Origin: JAIYDJ01 sp031400505
Lineage (GTDB): Bacteria; Pseudomonadota; Alphaproteobacteria; Rhodobacterales; Rhodobacteraceae
Assembly: GCA_031400505.1 (NCBI GenBank)
Contig: JANNPZ010000087.1
Coordinates: 62,001-126,000 of the forward strand
Length of the DNA: 64,000 bases
Direction: 5' to 3'
Position numbers and translations under genes: made by a program
Notes under the pieces: generated by a model
Seen by the model: the letters and a program-made list of their open reading frames with translations, nothing else
What the model was told of the DNA's origin: nothing
The model's database searches: none
Part shown: positions 41,439 through 49,017 of the stretch, in pieces
Numbering within the stretch: the first letter of the stretch is position 1
Layout of the letters: the number at the start of each line of letters is the position of its first letter

Positions 41439-42314
41439 CTACCCTTCCAACTTCAATCGGTCACGTAACACAGCGATTTCAACATCGAGATCGGCGTGAT
41501 TTTCCGTCAACAAAGCCCGGGTCCGGCTGGCAAAATTCGTTTCAAGGTCGGTCAGAAGCGCCTCGAAATCGCTGCGGGCTTTGGGGTCGCGGTTGCGCGC
41601 GTAGATATCGGCGAACTTGACCGTCGCATCGCGGGCCCCCATCAGATAGACCGACAGGTACTTGCGCGCCGCGGTCAGGTCGCGAGGGTCGTTTTCGACG
41701 GTGCGAAACAGGGTGCGTGCAGTGTTGGCAAACTGGTCGACCCGCGCTTCGATCTGACGATCAGCGGCGCGCAGGATCGCGTCCTTCATGGCTTTGACAT
41801 GTGCTTCGGCCTCGTCGATTGCGCGGGCGACGCGGTCGGTCTGGAATTGATCGACCCCTTCCATCCCTTTGTCGGTCAGGGGATCAGGGCCGAAGGCGCC
41901 AAGGTGCAGTGCCGCGCCTGTCAGGGCGAACAAGATGGGATACACAAGGCCGGGCGCCCAGATCATGGTGCCGATGGCAAGGCCTGCGCCGGTCAGAACG
42001 GCACCAGCGATCTTGCGCGGAAAGGCCGGGCGGCGGGCGACACGGCGGTTGGCGTAGGCCGCCTGCGCCAGGATGCCGTCACGTGTCAGCCAGGCCGAAA
42101 GCAACAGGACGACCCCGGCGGCAAGTCCCATGAACAGATTGGCAGTGTCGCTGAGAAAAGCCGGGATAAGGAACAGGAACGGGGTGACAAAAAGCACGGC
42201 AGACCCTGCGCCCGCGCGCTGTCTGGGTTCATCCGAAAGACGCGGCGGGGCAGCGGGTTTGCCAGGGGTCACCGTTGCGTTCGGGCTGTATTTGCCACCG
42301 TACTTCTGTGCCAT
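41439..42314 (-). CDS. XpaC-like membrane protein (5-bromo-4-chloroindolyl phosphate hydrolysis family)
   Basis: A 291-residue protein with membrane helices at about 38-75 (VLFVTPFLFLIPAFL; LFMGLAAGVVLLLSAWL) and about 105-140 (IAGAVLTGAGLAIGTMIWAP, YPILFALTGAALHLG). A cytoplasmic helical domain follows (ARKYLSVYLMGARDATVKFA, RDPKARSDFEALLTDLETNF). XpaC and TelA are a common pair. ATG at 42314 follows GGGAGC and overlaps the stop of the tiny upstream peptide; the adjacent GTG at 42317 is less likely. Confidence 0.85.
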   Translation of the reverse strand: MAQKYGGKYSPNATVTPGKPAAPPRLSDEPRQRAGAGSAVLFVTPFLFLIPAFLSDTANLFMGLAAGVVLLLSAWLTRDGILAQAAYANRRVARRPAFPRKIAGAVLTGAGLAIGTMIWAPGLVYPILFALTGAALHLGAFGPDPLTDKGMEGVDQFQTDRVARAIDEAEAHVKAMKDAILRAADRQIEARVDQFANTARTLFRTVENDPRDLTAARKYLSVYLMGARDATVKFADIYARNRDPKARSDFEALLTDLETNFASRTRALLTENHADLDVEIAVLRDRLKLEG

Positions 42315-42397
42315 CACACGCTCCCGCCGATGGCAGCATAGAGGGTGAGGGCCAACAGGCCAAGAAAGCTGAGGTTTCGAAGTGTCTTGCCAGACAT
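42314..42397 (-). CDS. Putative 27-residue hydrophobic peptide upstream of the XpaC gene
   Basis: Reads MSGKTLRNLSFLGLLALTLY then AAIGGSV: a basic N-terminus followed by one hydrophobic stretch that could span the membrane. Its TGA overlaps the XpaC ATG (TGATG at 42312-42316), and GGCGAGGATAGGCA precedes its own ATG. The overlap and ribosome site suggest a real small gene heading the cluster; without homologues it could also be a leader. Confidence 0.45.
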   Translation of the reverse strand: MSGKTLRNLSFLGLLALTLYAAIGGSV

Positions 42398-42514
42398 TGC
42401 CTATCCTCGCCGATGTTCACGCGCTGTCGCGTGGAACTATAGGCTATGGCACTTGGTGGTGCCAGTAGGCGAAGGGGGAATATCATGGGTTTCTTCCCCC
42501 CCACCCGTTGCAGA

Positions 42515-43630
42515 TCAGCCTTTTGGCTTTGGTTTGCGCAAATTTGCGCGGGGTGGGCCATCGGATTCCGGCTTTGGGCCGAGGGATGTCTTGCGCGGGG
42601 TGGTGGCCTTGGTCCAGTTGTCAGACAGCTGTTGCAAGGCCGGAGTTGTGGCGGTCTTGGCGCTGCTGCGCCGTGTGCCGGGGGCGAATTTGGGCAGGGC
42701 GGATTTGGAAGCGGCGGATTTGGCCACCCTGCGCTGCGCGTCGGGTTTTGCCACATCGGCGTTGCGGCTGGCGGGCGCGCCCTTGGCGGCGCGGTGCGCG
42801 TCGGACGGCGTGCCGGGGCGCGGCGCGCGGGTGCGTTTGGCGGCCGTGCCCACGGGTTTCTCGGCGGGTTGTTCGCCCAGTTGTTCGCGCAGGGTCTTGG
42901 CCTTGACCTCTTCGACTTGGCCCGGTTCCAGATCGCCCAGCCGGAAGGGGCCGTAGCTGACCCGGATCAGCCGGTTCACCGTCAGATTGATGGCCGTCAG
43001 GGCGCGGCGGATTTCGCGGTTCTTGCCTTCGCGCAACCCGACCGTCAGCCAGGCATTGGCACCTTGATGGCGGTCCAGCGTGACGGCCATCGGCTGAAAC
43101 CGCTCGCCGTCCACGGTGATGCCGCGGCGCAGGGGTTCAAGGTCCGGATCGGTCGGGTTGCCCTTGATCCGCACCCGGTATTTGCGCAGCCAACCTGTTG
43201 AGGGCAACTCCAGACGGCGCTTGAGTTCGCCGTCATTGGTCAACAACAACAGACCTTCGGAGTTGAGATCGAGCCTGCCCACCGACATCACCCGGGGGAG
43301 TTCGGGGGGTAAGTTGTCGAAAACGGTCGAGCGGCCCTTTTCGTCTGACGCCGTGGTCACGAGACCATCGGGTTTGTAGTAAAGCCAGAGCCGGGCGGGT
43401 TCCGCCTCGGACAGCGCCTCGCCGCGCACGGTGATGCGGTCGGCGGGGGTGACATTCAGCGCAGGGCTGTCGATGGTCTTTCCGTTCACGGCAACCTCGC
43501 CGAGTTCGATCATCCGTTCGGCTTCGCGGCGCGACGCGATACCGGCACGCGAAAGCACTTTGGCGATCCGCTCGCCTGCCGGGGCGGGTTTGGCGGGCTT
43601 TTTGGGCGAAGTTGTGGTGGTCAATGGCAT
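42515..43630 (-). CDS. RluB/RsuA-family rRNA pseudouridine synthase
   Basis: A 371-residue enzyme. An S4 RNA-binding domain (RIAKVLSRAGIASRREAERM, about 21-75) precedes the catalytic domain with the active Asp in VGRLDLNSEGLLLLTNDGEL. It also has LRKYRVRIKGNPTD and LTVGLREGKNREIRRALTAI. The last about 120 residues are a basic, low-complexity Lys/Pro/Ala tail, common in Rhodobacterales RluB. By similarity it modifies 23S rRNA (E. coli U2605); which uridine is used here is inferred. The start at 43630 has GAGGGA upstream. Divergent from tadA. Confidence 0.92.
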   Translation of the reverse strand: MPLTTTTSPKKPAKPAPAGERIAKVLSRAGIASRREAERMIELGEVAVNGKTIDSPALNVTPADRITVRGEALSEAEPARLWLYYKPDGLVTTASDEKGRSTVFDNLPPELPRVMSVGRLDLNSEGLLLLTNDGELKRRLELPSTGWLRKYRVRIKGNPTDPDLEPLRRGITVDGERFQPMAVTLDRHQGANAWLTVGLREGKNREIRRALTAINLTVNRLIRVSYGPFRLGDLEPGQVEEVKAKTLREQLGEQPAEKPVGTAAKRTRAPRPGTPSDAHRAAKGAPASRNADVAKPDAQRRVAKSAASKSALPKFAPGTRRSSAKTATTPALQQLSDNWTKATTPRKTSLGPKPESDGPPRANLRKPKPKG

Positions 43631-43733
43631 TCCCTCGCGCATAAACTGGGGCGGAGCGCCGGGTGGCGACCGCCGGAGGTTTTCCAGCCCCCATACCATC
43701 GGTCACTTGAACCGGTGGCGTAACCGATGGCAC

Positions 43734-43762
43734 ACCCGGAGGATATTTGAACCAAGATGAAA
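43734..43762 (-). repeat. Dispersed palindromic repeat, copy D (short form)
   Basis: Reverse orientation of CTTTCATCTTGGTTCAAATA then TCCTCCGGG; the long-form G-run hairpin is missing. It lies between divergent genes and contains an ATG (43757) that is in frame with tadA. Confidence 0.6.
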
Positions 43763-43774
43763 GGGCAATCTGGG

Positions 43775-44224
43775 GTGAGCGGGTTCCGATCCTTCATGGG
43801 GCAGGCATTGCTGGAAGCTGCGGCGGCAGGCGTGCGGGGTGAAGTTCCGGTGGGGGCAGTTGTCGTTCAGGGCGGGCTGGTGGTGGCGCGCGCGGGCAAC
43901 CGGGTGCGCGAATTGAACGACCCTACGGCGCATGCAGAAATGCTGGTGATCCGCGGGGCTTGCCTTTCGGCGGGATCCGAGCGGCTGGCGGGGGCGGACC
44001 TCTATGTGACGCTCGAGCCATGCCCGATGTGCGCGGCGGCAATTTCGGCCGCACGTGTTGGGCGGCTGTACTACGGGGCGGCGGATATGAAATCTGGTGG
44101 GGTGGCGGTGGGGGCGCGGGTGTTTGCACATGCCCAGTGCCATCATGTGCCCGAGGTGTATGACGGGATCGGTGCTGTTGAATCAGAGGCGCTGCTGAAA
44201 CAGTTCTTTGCGGAACGCCGGTAG
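43775..44224 (+). CDS. tadA: tRNA adenosine(34) deaminase TadA
   Basis: A zinc deaminase that makes inosine at the wobble position of tRNA-Arg(ACG). HAEMLVIRGA gives the zinc His and catalytic Glu, and LYVTLEPCPMCAAAISAARV the two zinc cysteines. YYGAADMKSGGV also fits. I chose GTG at 43775 (protein starts SGFRSFMGQALLEAAAA, as in relatives), with GAAAGG about 10 bp upstream. An ATG at 43757 lies inside the repeat, and ATG at 43796 is internal. Length about 149 residues from the GTG. Confidence 0.92.
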   Translation: MSGFRSFMGQALLEAAAAGVRGEVPVGAVVVQGGLVVARAGNRVRELNDPTAHAEMLVIRGACLSAGSERLAGADLYVTLEPCPMCAAAISAARVGRLYYGAADMKSGGVAVGARVFAHAQCHHVPEVYDGIGAVESEALLKQFFAERR

Positions 44225-44699
44225 ATGCGGTGGTGCCGTTTGGCGGGTTTTCGGGACGCAAGGCTGGCAAGGGATGATGGTTTGCCACGCAATAGGGCGC
44301 ACGCAGCCATTGCCGCACGTTTGGCAGGCTCCCTATCAAAGCCGCCCGCACATGGGTTGAAGATGTCGTATTGGGGGTGCTGGCCGATCCGGCCCATACC
44401 ATCGTTGGTGTCGGATTGGCCGGATGCGCAGACGCCGTGCCCATCACCGGCGAGCCTCGATCGAGGTTCGGGCACGGCGCATGGGTGGCCTTTCGGCCTT
44501 GCCGCAAATGGCAGGCGTCTGGCGTTGACCGTTCTGGTCGCCGCAGGGTTCAGATCGACCATTCGGCCTTTCTTCAGGCCGCCTTTGTTTCTTGCCAGTG
44601 ACGGTTGCCGCCTGATTGCAATGCCTGGTGATCCGCAGGGCAAGTCCTTTGGTTCGCGCTACTTCTGCTATCTGGCGAAATAGGGGGGGCAGGGCACAG
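44225..44699. other. 475-bp region without a recognised gene
   Basis: Between tadA and the ceramidase gene. Open frames exist on both strands, but none shows family similarity, codon bias like the neighbours, or a good ribosome site. A perfect palindrome CCTCGATCGAGG lies at about 44456-44467. I see nothing else. Confidence 0.4.
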
Positions 44700-45371
44700 A
44701 TGGAGTGGTTGGCAGCGGTGGATGGCTATTGCGAGCGGTTGGGGCCCGGCTATTGGGCAGAGCCGGCCAACGCATTGACCAATGCAGCTTTTGGCATAGC
44801 GGCGTTCTGGATGTGGCGGCGGGTGGCGGGCCTGGGGTTGGCGCGCGGTATGTGCGGTATTCTTGGGTTGATCGGTGTGGGCAGCTTTTTGTTTCACACC
44901 CATGCCAACCGGTTGACCGGTTTGATGGATGTGCTGCCGATCCTGGCGTTTATCCTGTTCTATGTTTTTGCAGCCAGCCGCGACATGCTGGGTCTGAAGG
45001 GCTGGCAAGCGGGGCTGTGCGTGGTGGCGTTCTTTCCCTATGCCGCAGCGACAGTGCCACTGTGGGGCTTGGTGCCGGGGTTGGGTTCGTCGGCGGGCTA
45101 TGCGCCGGTGCCGGTGTTGATCCTGCTGTACGCCTGGCTGATGCGCGGCAGGCCTGACGCAGCGCGGGGGCTGGCCATCGGGGCGGGCGTCTTGATCGTC
45201 AGTCTGACGTTTCGCACTCTGGACGCGCCGCTGTGCGGGGCAGTGCCGGTTGGCACGCATTTCATGTGGCATATCCTGAACGGCGTGATGCTGGGCTGGA
45301 TGATCGAGGTATATCGCCGTCACAGGGCGGCGCACGCAGGGGAAGGGCGCGGCCAGTTGGAACTCGGTTAA
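44700..45371 (+). CDS. Ceramidase-family membrane hydrolase
   Basis: A 223-residue seven-helix protein of the alkaline ceramidase/PHCA (CREST) family. The active-site features are GVGSFLFHTHANRLTGLMDV (Ser, His and Asp) and the paired histidines near the C-terminus in GTHFMWHILNGVMLGWMI. The start WLAAVDGYCERLGPGYWAEP is typical of bacterial members. The physiological substrate in this group is unknown. A bidirectional terminator follows. A decayed duplicate of its 3' end lies at 46240-46446. Confidence 0.9.
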   Translation: MEWLAAVDGYCERLGPGYWAEPANALTNAAFGIAAFWMWRRVAGLGLARGMCGILGLIGVGSFLFHTHANRLTGLMDVLPILAFILFYVFAASRDMLGLKGWQAGLCVVAFFPYAAATVPLWGLVPGLGSSAGYAPVPVLILLYAWLMRGRPDAARGLAIGAGVLIVSLTFRTLDAPLCGAVPVGTHFMWHILNGVMLGWMIEVYRRHRAAHAGEGRGQLELG

Positions 45372-45374
45372 GAA

Positions 45375-45398
45375 AAAGGCCCCGATGCCGGGGCCTTT
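45375..45398. terminator. Bidirectional terminator between ceramidase and VPLPA-CTERM genes
   Basis: AAAGGCCCCG / loop / CGGGGCCTTT (7 GC pairs flanked by A and T runs), usable by both convergent genes. Confidence 0.7.
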
Positions 45399-45439
45399 GC
45401 AGCACGAGGGGCGAGGTGTCGACCCTGACGGATTTCCCG

Positions 45440-46069
45440 TCAGGCCGCGCGGCGGCGGCGCAACAGCGACAGTCCCCCCAGACCGGCCAGCAGCATTCCG
45501 CCCGCCGCCGGCAGCGGAACCGGTGCGATCTGGTCGACAGATCCGTTGTCGTCGGGTGTCAATGCCTTTTCGTCGTAGGTATAGGTGATAGACACTGTCA
45601 CAGCACCCTCGCCGACGAACGTCACATCTACGGGAAGCGTCCAGGGTGACCATGCCGTTACCATGGGAATAAGTGATGGCTTGGAGACTGAAACGGACAA
45701 ATCTGCGACTGCATCCAAATCGTAGCAATCCATCCAGTGATGCGGGTACGTGCACCAGGTGCTATCGGTGGCTTCTGCAATAAAAGTGTGGCCGATCAAG
45801 CTCACTTCCAGACTTGCAAATGCTGTCGCCCTAGTAGTAGTAGGGTTTAATTCTTCTGGAACATCCGACCATACGAGATCCGCTTCCAAGTAGTTCACTG
45901 TCCCTTCGATCTCAAAAACGACATCCGTTAGCGTACCGAGATTGGCATCGAACGCGCTGAACTCAAAATCTTCGCCAGTAGAAGTTGTCGTGTAGGTTAT
46001 CGTTGCGCCCTCGGCGGCCCCGGCAATCAGGGCGGCGGAAAAGGCCAGTCCAGCGATCGAATTCTTCAT
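45440..46069 (-). CDS. VPLPA-CTERM sorted secreted protein
   Basis: A 209-residue exported protein. Signal peptide: MKNSIAGLAFSAALIAGAAE plus GA. A beta-rich, Thr/Asp-rich body follows with no recognised catalytic motif (two cysteines in STWCTYPHHWMDCYDL). The C-terminal sorting tail has VPLPAAGGMLLAGLGG, a hydrophobic stretch and RRRR. This tail is the VPLPA-CTERM signal seen in Rhodobacterales and processed by an exosortase-type system. The exosortase is not in the window. The base composition is more AT-rich than the neighbours. A CCTGACGG/CCGTCAGG hairpin overlaps the stop. Confidence 0.85.
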   Translation of the reverse strand: MKNSIAGLAFSAALIAGAAEGATITYTTTSTGEDFEFSAFDANLGTLTDVVFEIEGTVNYLEADLVWSDVPEELNPTTTRATAFASLEVSLIGHTFIAEATDSTWCTYPHHWMDCYDLDAVADLSVSVSKPSLIPMVTAWSPWTLPVDVTFVGEGAVTVSITYTYDEKALTPDDNGSVDQIAPVPLPAAGGMLLAGLGGLSLLRRRRAA

Positions 46070-46239
46070 TGCATGCTCCAAACAAAAAAGTCGCAAACGT
46101 TGGGGGTTCTTCCAGAAAATGTCTATCACGGCCGCGAGAGTCGGTCAGTTTCATTCCGGCTTTTATCAGGCATTTTTGCCTTTTTTCGGCCACAATTGCT
46201 GCAAAACCTCCGATTGAAACAACCTGATCACGCGTCGGT

Positions 46240-46446
46240 ATGGCTGCCTTCCCATCGGTGGGGCAGGCGCGGGTTCGGTGCCTGGCTGCCGGCATCCTGA
46301 CCGTCCGCACGCCGGATCAGCCGCTGTGCGCGGTTGTGCCCTTTTGGGTGCATTTCATCCAGCCCATGCTGAATGTGGCGATGCCGGGCCGGATGATCGA
46401 GGTCTTTCGACGTCACAGTCTTGCAGCGGGGGGGGCGCGCGGCTAA
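46240..46446 (+). pseudogene. C-terminal fragment of a duplicated ceramidase gene
   Basis: The frame reads GILTVRTPDQPLCAVVPFWV, then HFIQPMLNVAMPGRMIEVFR and RH. The intact ceramidase at 44700-45371 has LTFRTLDAPLCGAVPVGTHF, MWHILNGVMLGWMIEVYRRH. The identity extends to the DNA (for example CGGATGATCGAGGT versus TGGATGATCGAGGT). The second active-site His is replaced (HFMWH to HFIQP), and the N-terminal three quarters are missing, so this is a dead duplicate. The VPLPA-CTERM gene lies between the two copies. Confidence 0.72.
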
Positions 46447-46473
46447 ACGGGGGCAGTTTGCACGAGGTCGCCG

Positions 46474-46761
46474 ATGTCGATTGATACAGATACCGCCCGC
46501 AAGGTGGCAAAACTGGCCCGGATCCGGGTTGAAGAAGCCGATCTGCCGGCACTGGCCGGTGAACTGTCGGGGATCCTCGGGTTCATGGAGCAGTTGAACG
46601 AAGTCGATGTGACGGGCGTTGATCCGATGACGTCGGTAACCCCGATGCGGCTGGCGCGGCGCGCGGATCTGGTGACCGATGGCGGCTATCCAGACTGGGT
46701 GCTGGCCAATGCGCCCGATGCGCGCGAGGGGTTCTTTGCGGTGCCGAAGGTGGTCGAATGA
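46474..46761 (+). CDS. gatC: Glutamyl/aspartyl-tRNA amidotransferase subunit C
   Basis: A 95-residue subunit that stabilises GatA on GatB in tRNA-dependent Gln/Asn synthesis. Typical pieces are VAKLARIRVEEADLPALAGE, MEQLNEVDVTGVDPMTSVTP, RLARRADLVTDGGYPDWVLA and the C-terminal FFAVPKVVE. The stop overlaps the gatA start (ATGA, 46758-46761). gatB is not in the window. Confidence 0.95.
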   Translation: MSIDTDTARKVAKLARIRVEEADLPALAGELSGILGFMEQLNEVDVTGVDPMTSVTPMRLARRADLVTDGGYPDWVLANAPDAREGFFAVPKVVE

Positions 46762-48245
46762 ACGCCAATCAACTGACCATTGCCGCCGCGCGGGATGCTT
46801 TGCGCAAGGGCGATCTGAGTGCGGTCGATCTGACGATGGCCTGCCTGACCGCGATGGATGCGGGCGATCGGTTGAACGCCTTTGTGCACAAGACGCCCGA
46901 GATCGCGTTGGAGCAGGCCCGCGCGGCGGACGCGCGACTGACAAGGAGCAAGGACGCGCCCCCGATGTGCGGCATTCCGCTGGGGATCAAGGATCTGTTC
47001 TGCACCAAGGGTGTGCCGTCGCAGGCCGGGTCGAACATCCTGCGCGGCTTCAAGCCGGAGTATGAATCGACGGTCACGGCCAAGCTCTTCGATGCCGGTG
47101 CGGTCATGCTGGGCAAGCTGAACATGGACGAGTTTGCCATGGGGTCGTCGAACGAGACCAGTTGCTATGGCAATGCCGTCAACCCGTGGCGGCGCGGCAA
47201 TGATGACACCGCGCTGACCCCCGGCGGGTCGTCGGGCGGGTCTGCTGCGGCAGTGGCGGCGGACCTGTGCCTCGCCGCCACCGGCACCGATACCGGCGGG
47301 TCGATCCGGCAGCCTGCGGCCTTCTCCGGGATCGTCGGGATTAAGCCGACCTATGGGCGGGTGTCGCGGTGGGGGATTGTTGCTTTTGCGTCAAGCCTTG
47401 ATCAGGCAGGCCCGATGACCAAGACGGTGCGGGATGCCGCGATCTTTCTGGGGGCGATGGCGGGGCATGACCCCAAGGACAGCACCTCTGCCGATCTGCC
47501 GGTGCCCGATTTCGAGGCGGCGCTGACCGGCGACATACGCGGCAAACGGATCGGCATCCCGCGCGAATACCGGATGGACGGCATGCCCGACGAGATCGAG
47601 GCACTGTGGGCCACCGGCATTGCGATGATGCGCGACGCGGGGGCCGAGATTGTCGATATCAGCCTGCCGCATACGAAATACGCGCTGCCCGCCTATTACG
47701 TCATCGCCCCTGCCGAGGCGTCGAGCAACCTCGCGCGGTATGACGGGGTGCGCTATGGCCACCGGGCCAAGCTGAGCCACGGCGACGGTATCACCGAGAT
47801 GTATGAGAAAACCCGCGCCGAGGGGTTCGGCAAGGAAGTGCAGCGCCGCATCATGATCGGCACCTATGTGCTGTCGGCGGGGTTCTACGACGCCTATTAC
47901 AACCGCGCGCGAAAGGTGCGGGCGCTGATCAAGCGCGATTTCGAGGTGGTTTTTGCCGACGGGATTGACGCGATTCTGACGCCTGCAACCCCGTCGTCGG
48001 CCTTTGGCTTGGGCGAAATGGCAAATGCTGATCCGGTCCAGATGTATCTGAATGATATCTTCACGGTCACCGTCAACCTAGCCGGGTTGCCCGGAATTGC
48101 AGTGACTGTGGGGCTTGACAGTCATGGATTGCCAATGGGGCTGCAATTGATCGGCCGGCCTTGGGGTGAGGCGGATTTGTTGAATCACGCTTATGTGCTG
48201 GAAGCTGCAGCCGGGTTTGTGGCAAAAGCTACCAAATGGTGGTAG
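46758..48245 (+). CDS. gatA: Glutamyl/aspartyl-tRNA amidotransferase subunit A
   Basis: A 495-residue amidase-signature enzyme that releases ammonia from glutamine for transamidation of misacylated Glu-tRNA(Gln). The Ser-cisSer-Lys triad is visible: Lys in GIPLGIKDLFC (about 76), the cis-Ser in TPGGSSGGSAAAVA and the nucleophile region GTDTGGSIRQPA (about 177). Also FAMGSSNETSCYGNAVNPW and the C-terminal LAGLPGIAVTVGLDSHGLPM. Full family length. Confidence 0.97.
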   Translation: MNANQLTIAAARDALRKGDLSAVDLTMACLTAMDAGDRLNAFVHKTPEIALEQARAADARLTRSKDAPPMCGIPLGIKDLFCTKGVPSQAGSNILRGFKPEYESTVTAKLFDAGAVMLGKLNMDEFAMGSSNETSCYGNAVNPWRRGNDDTALTPGGSSGGSAAAVAADLCLAATGTDTGGSIRQPAAFSGIVGIKPTYGRVSRWGIVAFASSLDQAGPMTKTVRDAAIFLGAMAGHDPKDSTSADLPVPDFEAALTGDIRGKRIGIPREYRMDGMPDEIEALWATGIAMMRDAGAEIVDISLPHTKYALPAYYVIAPAEASSNLARYDGVRYGHRAKLSHGDGITEMYEKTRAEGFGKEVQRRIMIGTYVLSAGFYDAYYNRARKVRALIKRDFEVVFADGIDAILTPATPSSAFGLGEMANADPVQMYLNDIFTVTVNLAGLPGIAVTVGLDSHGLPMGLQLIGRPWGEADLLNHAYVLEAAAGFVAKATKWW

Positions 48246-48283
48246 CGGACCCGATCATCCGGTTGGCTTTGGGGCGGAACAAG

Positions 48284-49015
48284 ATGCGTGCAAGCTTGAT
48301 TTTCTTGGGTCTGGCGGGACTTGCCGCCTGTGCGCCTCCGGTGCCGGAGTCGGGTGTCGGGTTTCAGGACTACAACAGCTATCTGCGTGATCGCGAGTTT
48401 CAGGCAACGGCTCCGGCTATACAGCCAACCACGATCCTGCCGCCGGCACAGCCTTTGTCCGGGTTTTCGGCCGATAACGCCGCCGCGGCGATCGATCGCG
48501 CAGACGAGGTGGGTGTGCAGACGCAACCCGCAGTGATCGTGCCCAGCGCGCAGCCGGGCGTGATCCAAGATGAGCGTGCCCGGGGCAATGCCCCGACTGG
48601 CATTCAAGTTGAGTCTGGCGAAGTCGCTGGTGCCGTGTCAGACGAGCAGGACTTTGACGCGGTGTCGGCGCGCGAGACAATCGAAAGCGACGCAGCCCGC
48701 ATTGAACGCAACCGGTCGCAATACGTGGTCATCCAGCCGGGTGCATTGCCCGAACGGTCGGGCGAAAGCGGACCCAACATCGTGGCCTATGCGTTGGCTA
48801 CCAACAATGCGCCCGGCGTGGCGCTCTATTCACGATCAAGGCTGGGCAGCGGCAACTCCGGGTCGGCTTGCGCGAAGTATGGATCCCCAGATATCGCGCA
48901 GGAGGCGTTTCTTGCGGCAGGCGGGCCGGATCGGGATCGCAAAGGCCTGGACCCGGACGGCGACGGGTTTGCCTGTTCGTGGGACCCGCGCCCGTTCCGC
49001 ACCGCGTTGCAATAG
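48284..49015 (+). CDS. Lipoprotein with C-terminal excalibur-type domain
   Basis: A 243-residue exported lipoprotein. Signal MRASLIFLGLAGLAAC ends in a lipobox. A long Pro/Ala/Gln-rich disordered region follows. The C-terminus has an excalibur-like calcium-binding motif: SACAKYGSPDIAQEAFLAAG, then DPDGDGFACSWDP (DxDxDGxxC with the paired Cys). It probably sits in the periplasm near the wall, consistent with the amidase gene that follows by 2 bp. Start ATG at 48284; the frame is open from 48236 but the signal begins here. Confidence 0.82.
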   Translation: MRASLIFLGLAGLAACAPPVPESGVGFQDYNSYLRDREFQATAPAIQPTTILPPAQPLSGFSADNAAAAIDRADEVGVQTQPAVIVPSAQPGVIQDERARGNAPTGIQVESGEVAGAVSDEQDFDAVSARETIESDAARIERNRSQYVVIQPGALPERSGESGPNIVAYALATNNAPGVALYSRSRLGSGNSGSACAKYGSPDIAQEAFLAAGGPDRDRKGLDPDGDGFACSWDPRPFRTALQ

Positions 49016-49017
49016 CC

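Noticed and set aside
44225..44683. 152-codon plus-strand frame after tadA
   Set aside because: No similarity, no ribosome site, and composition typical of non-coding GC-rich sequence.
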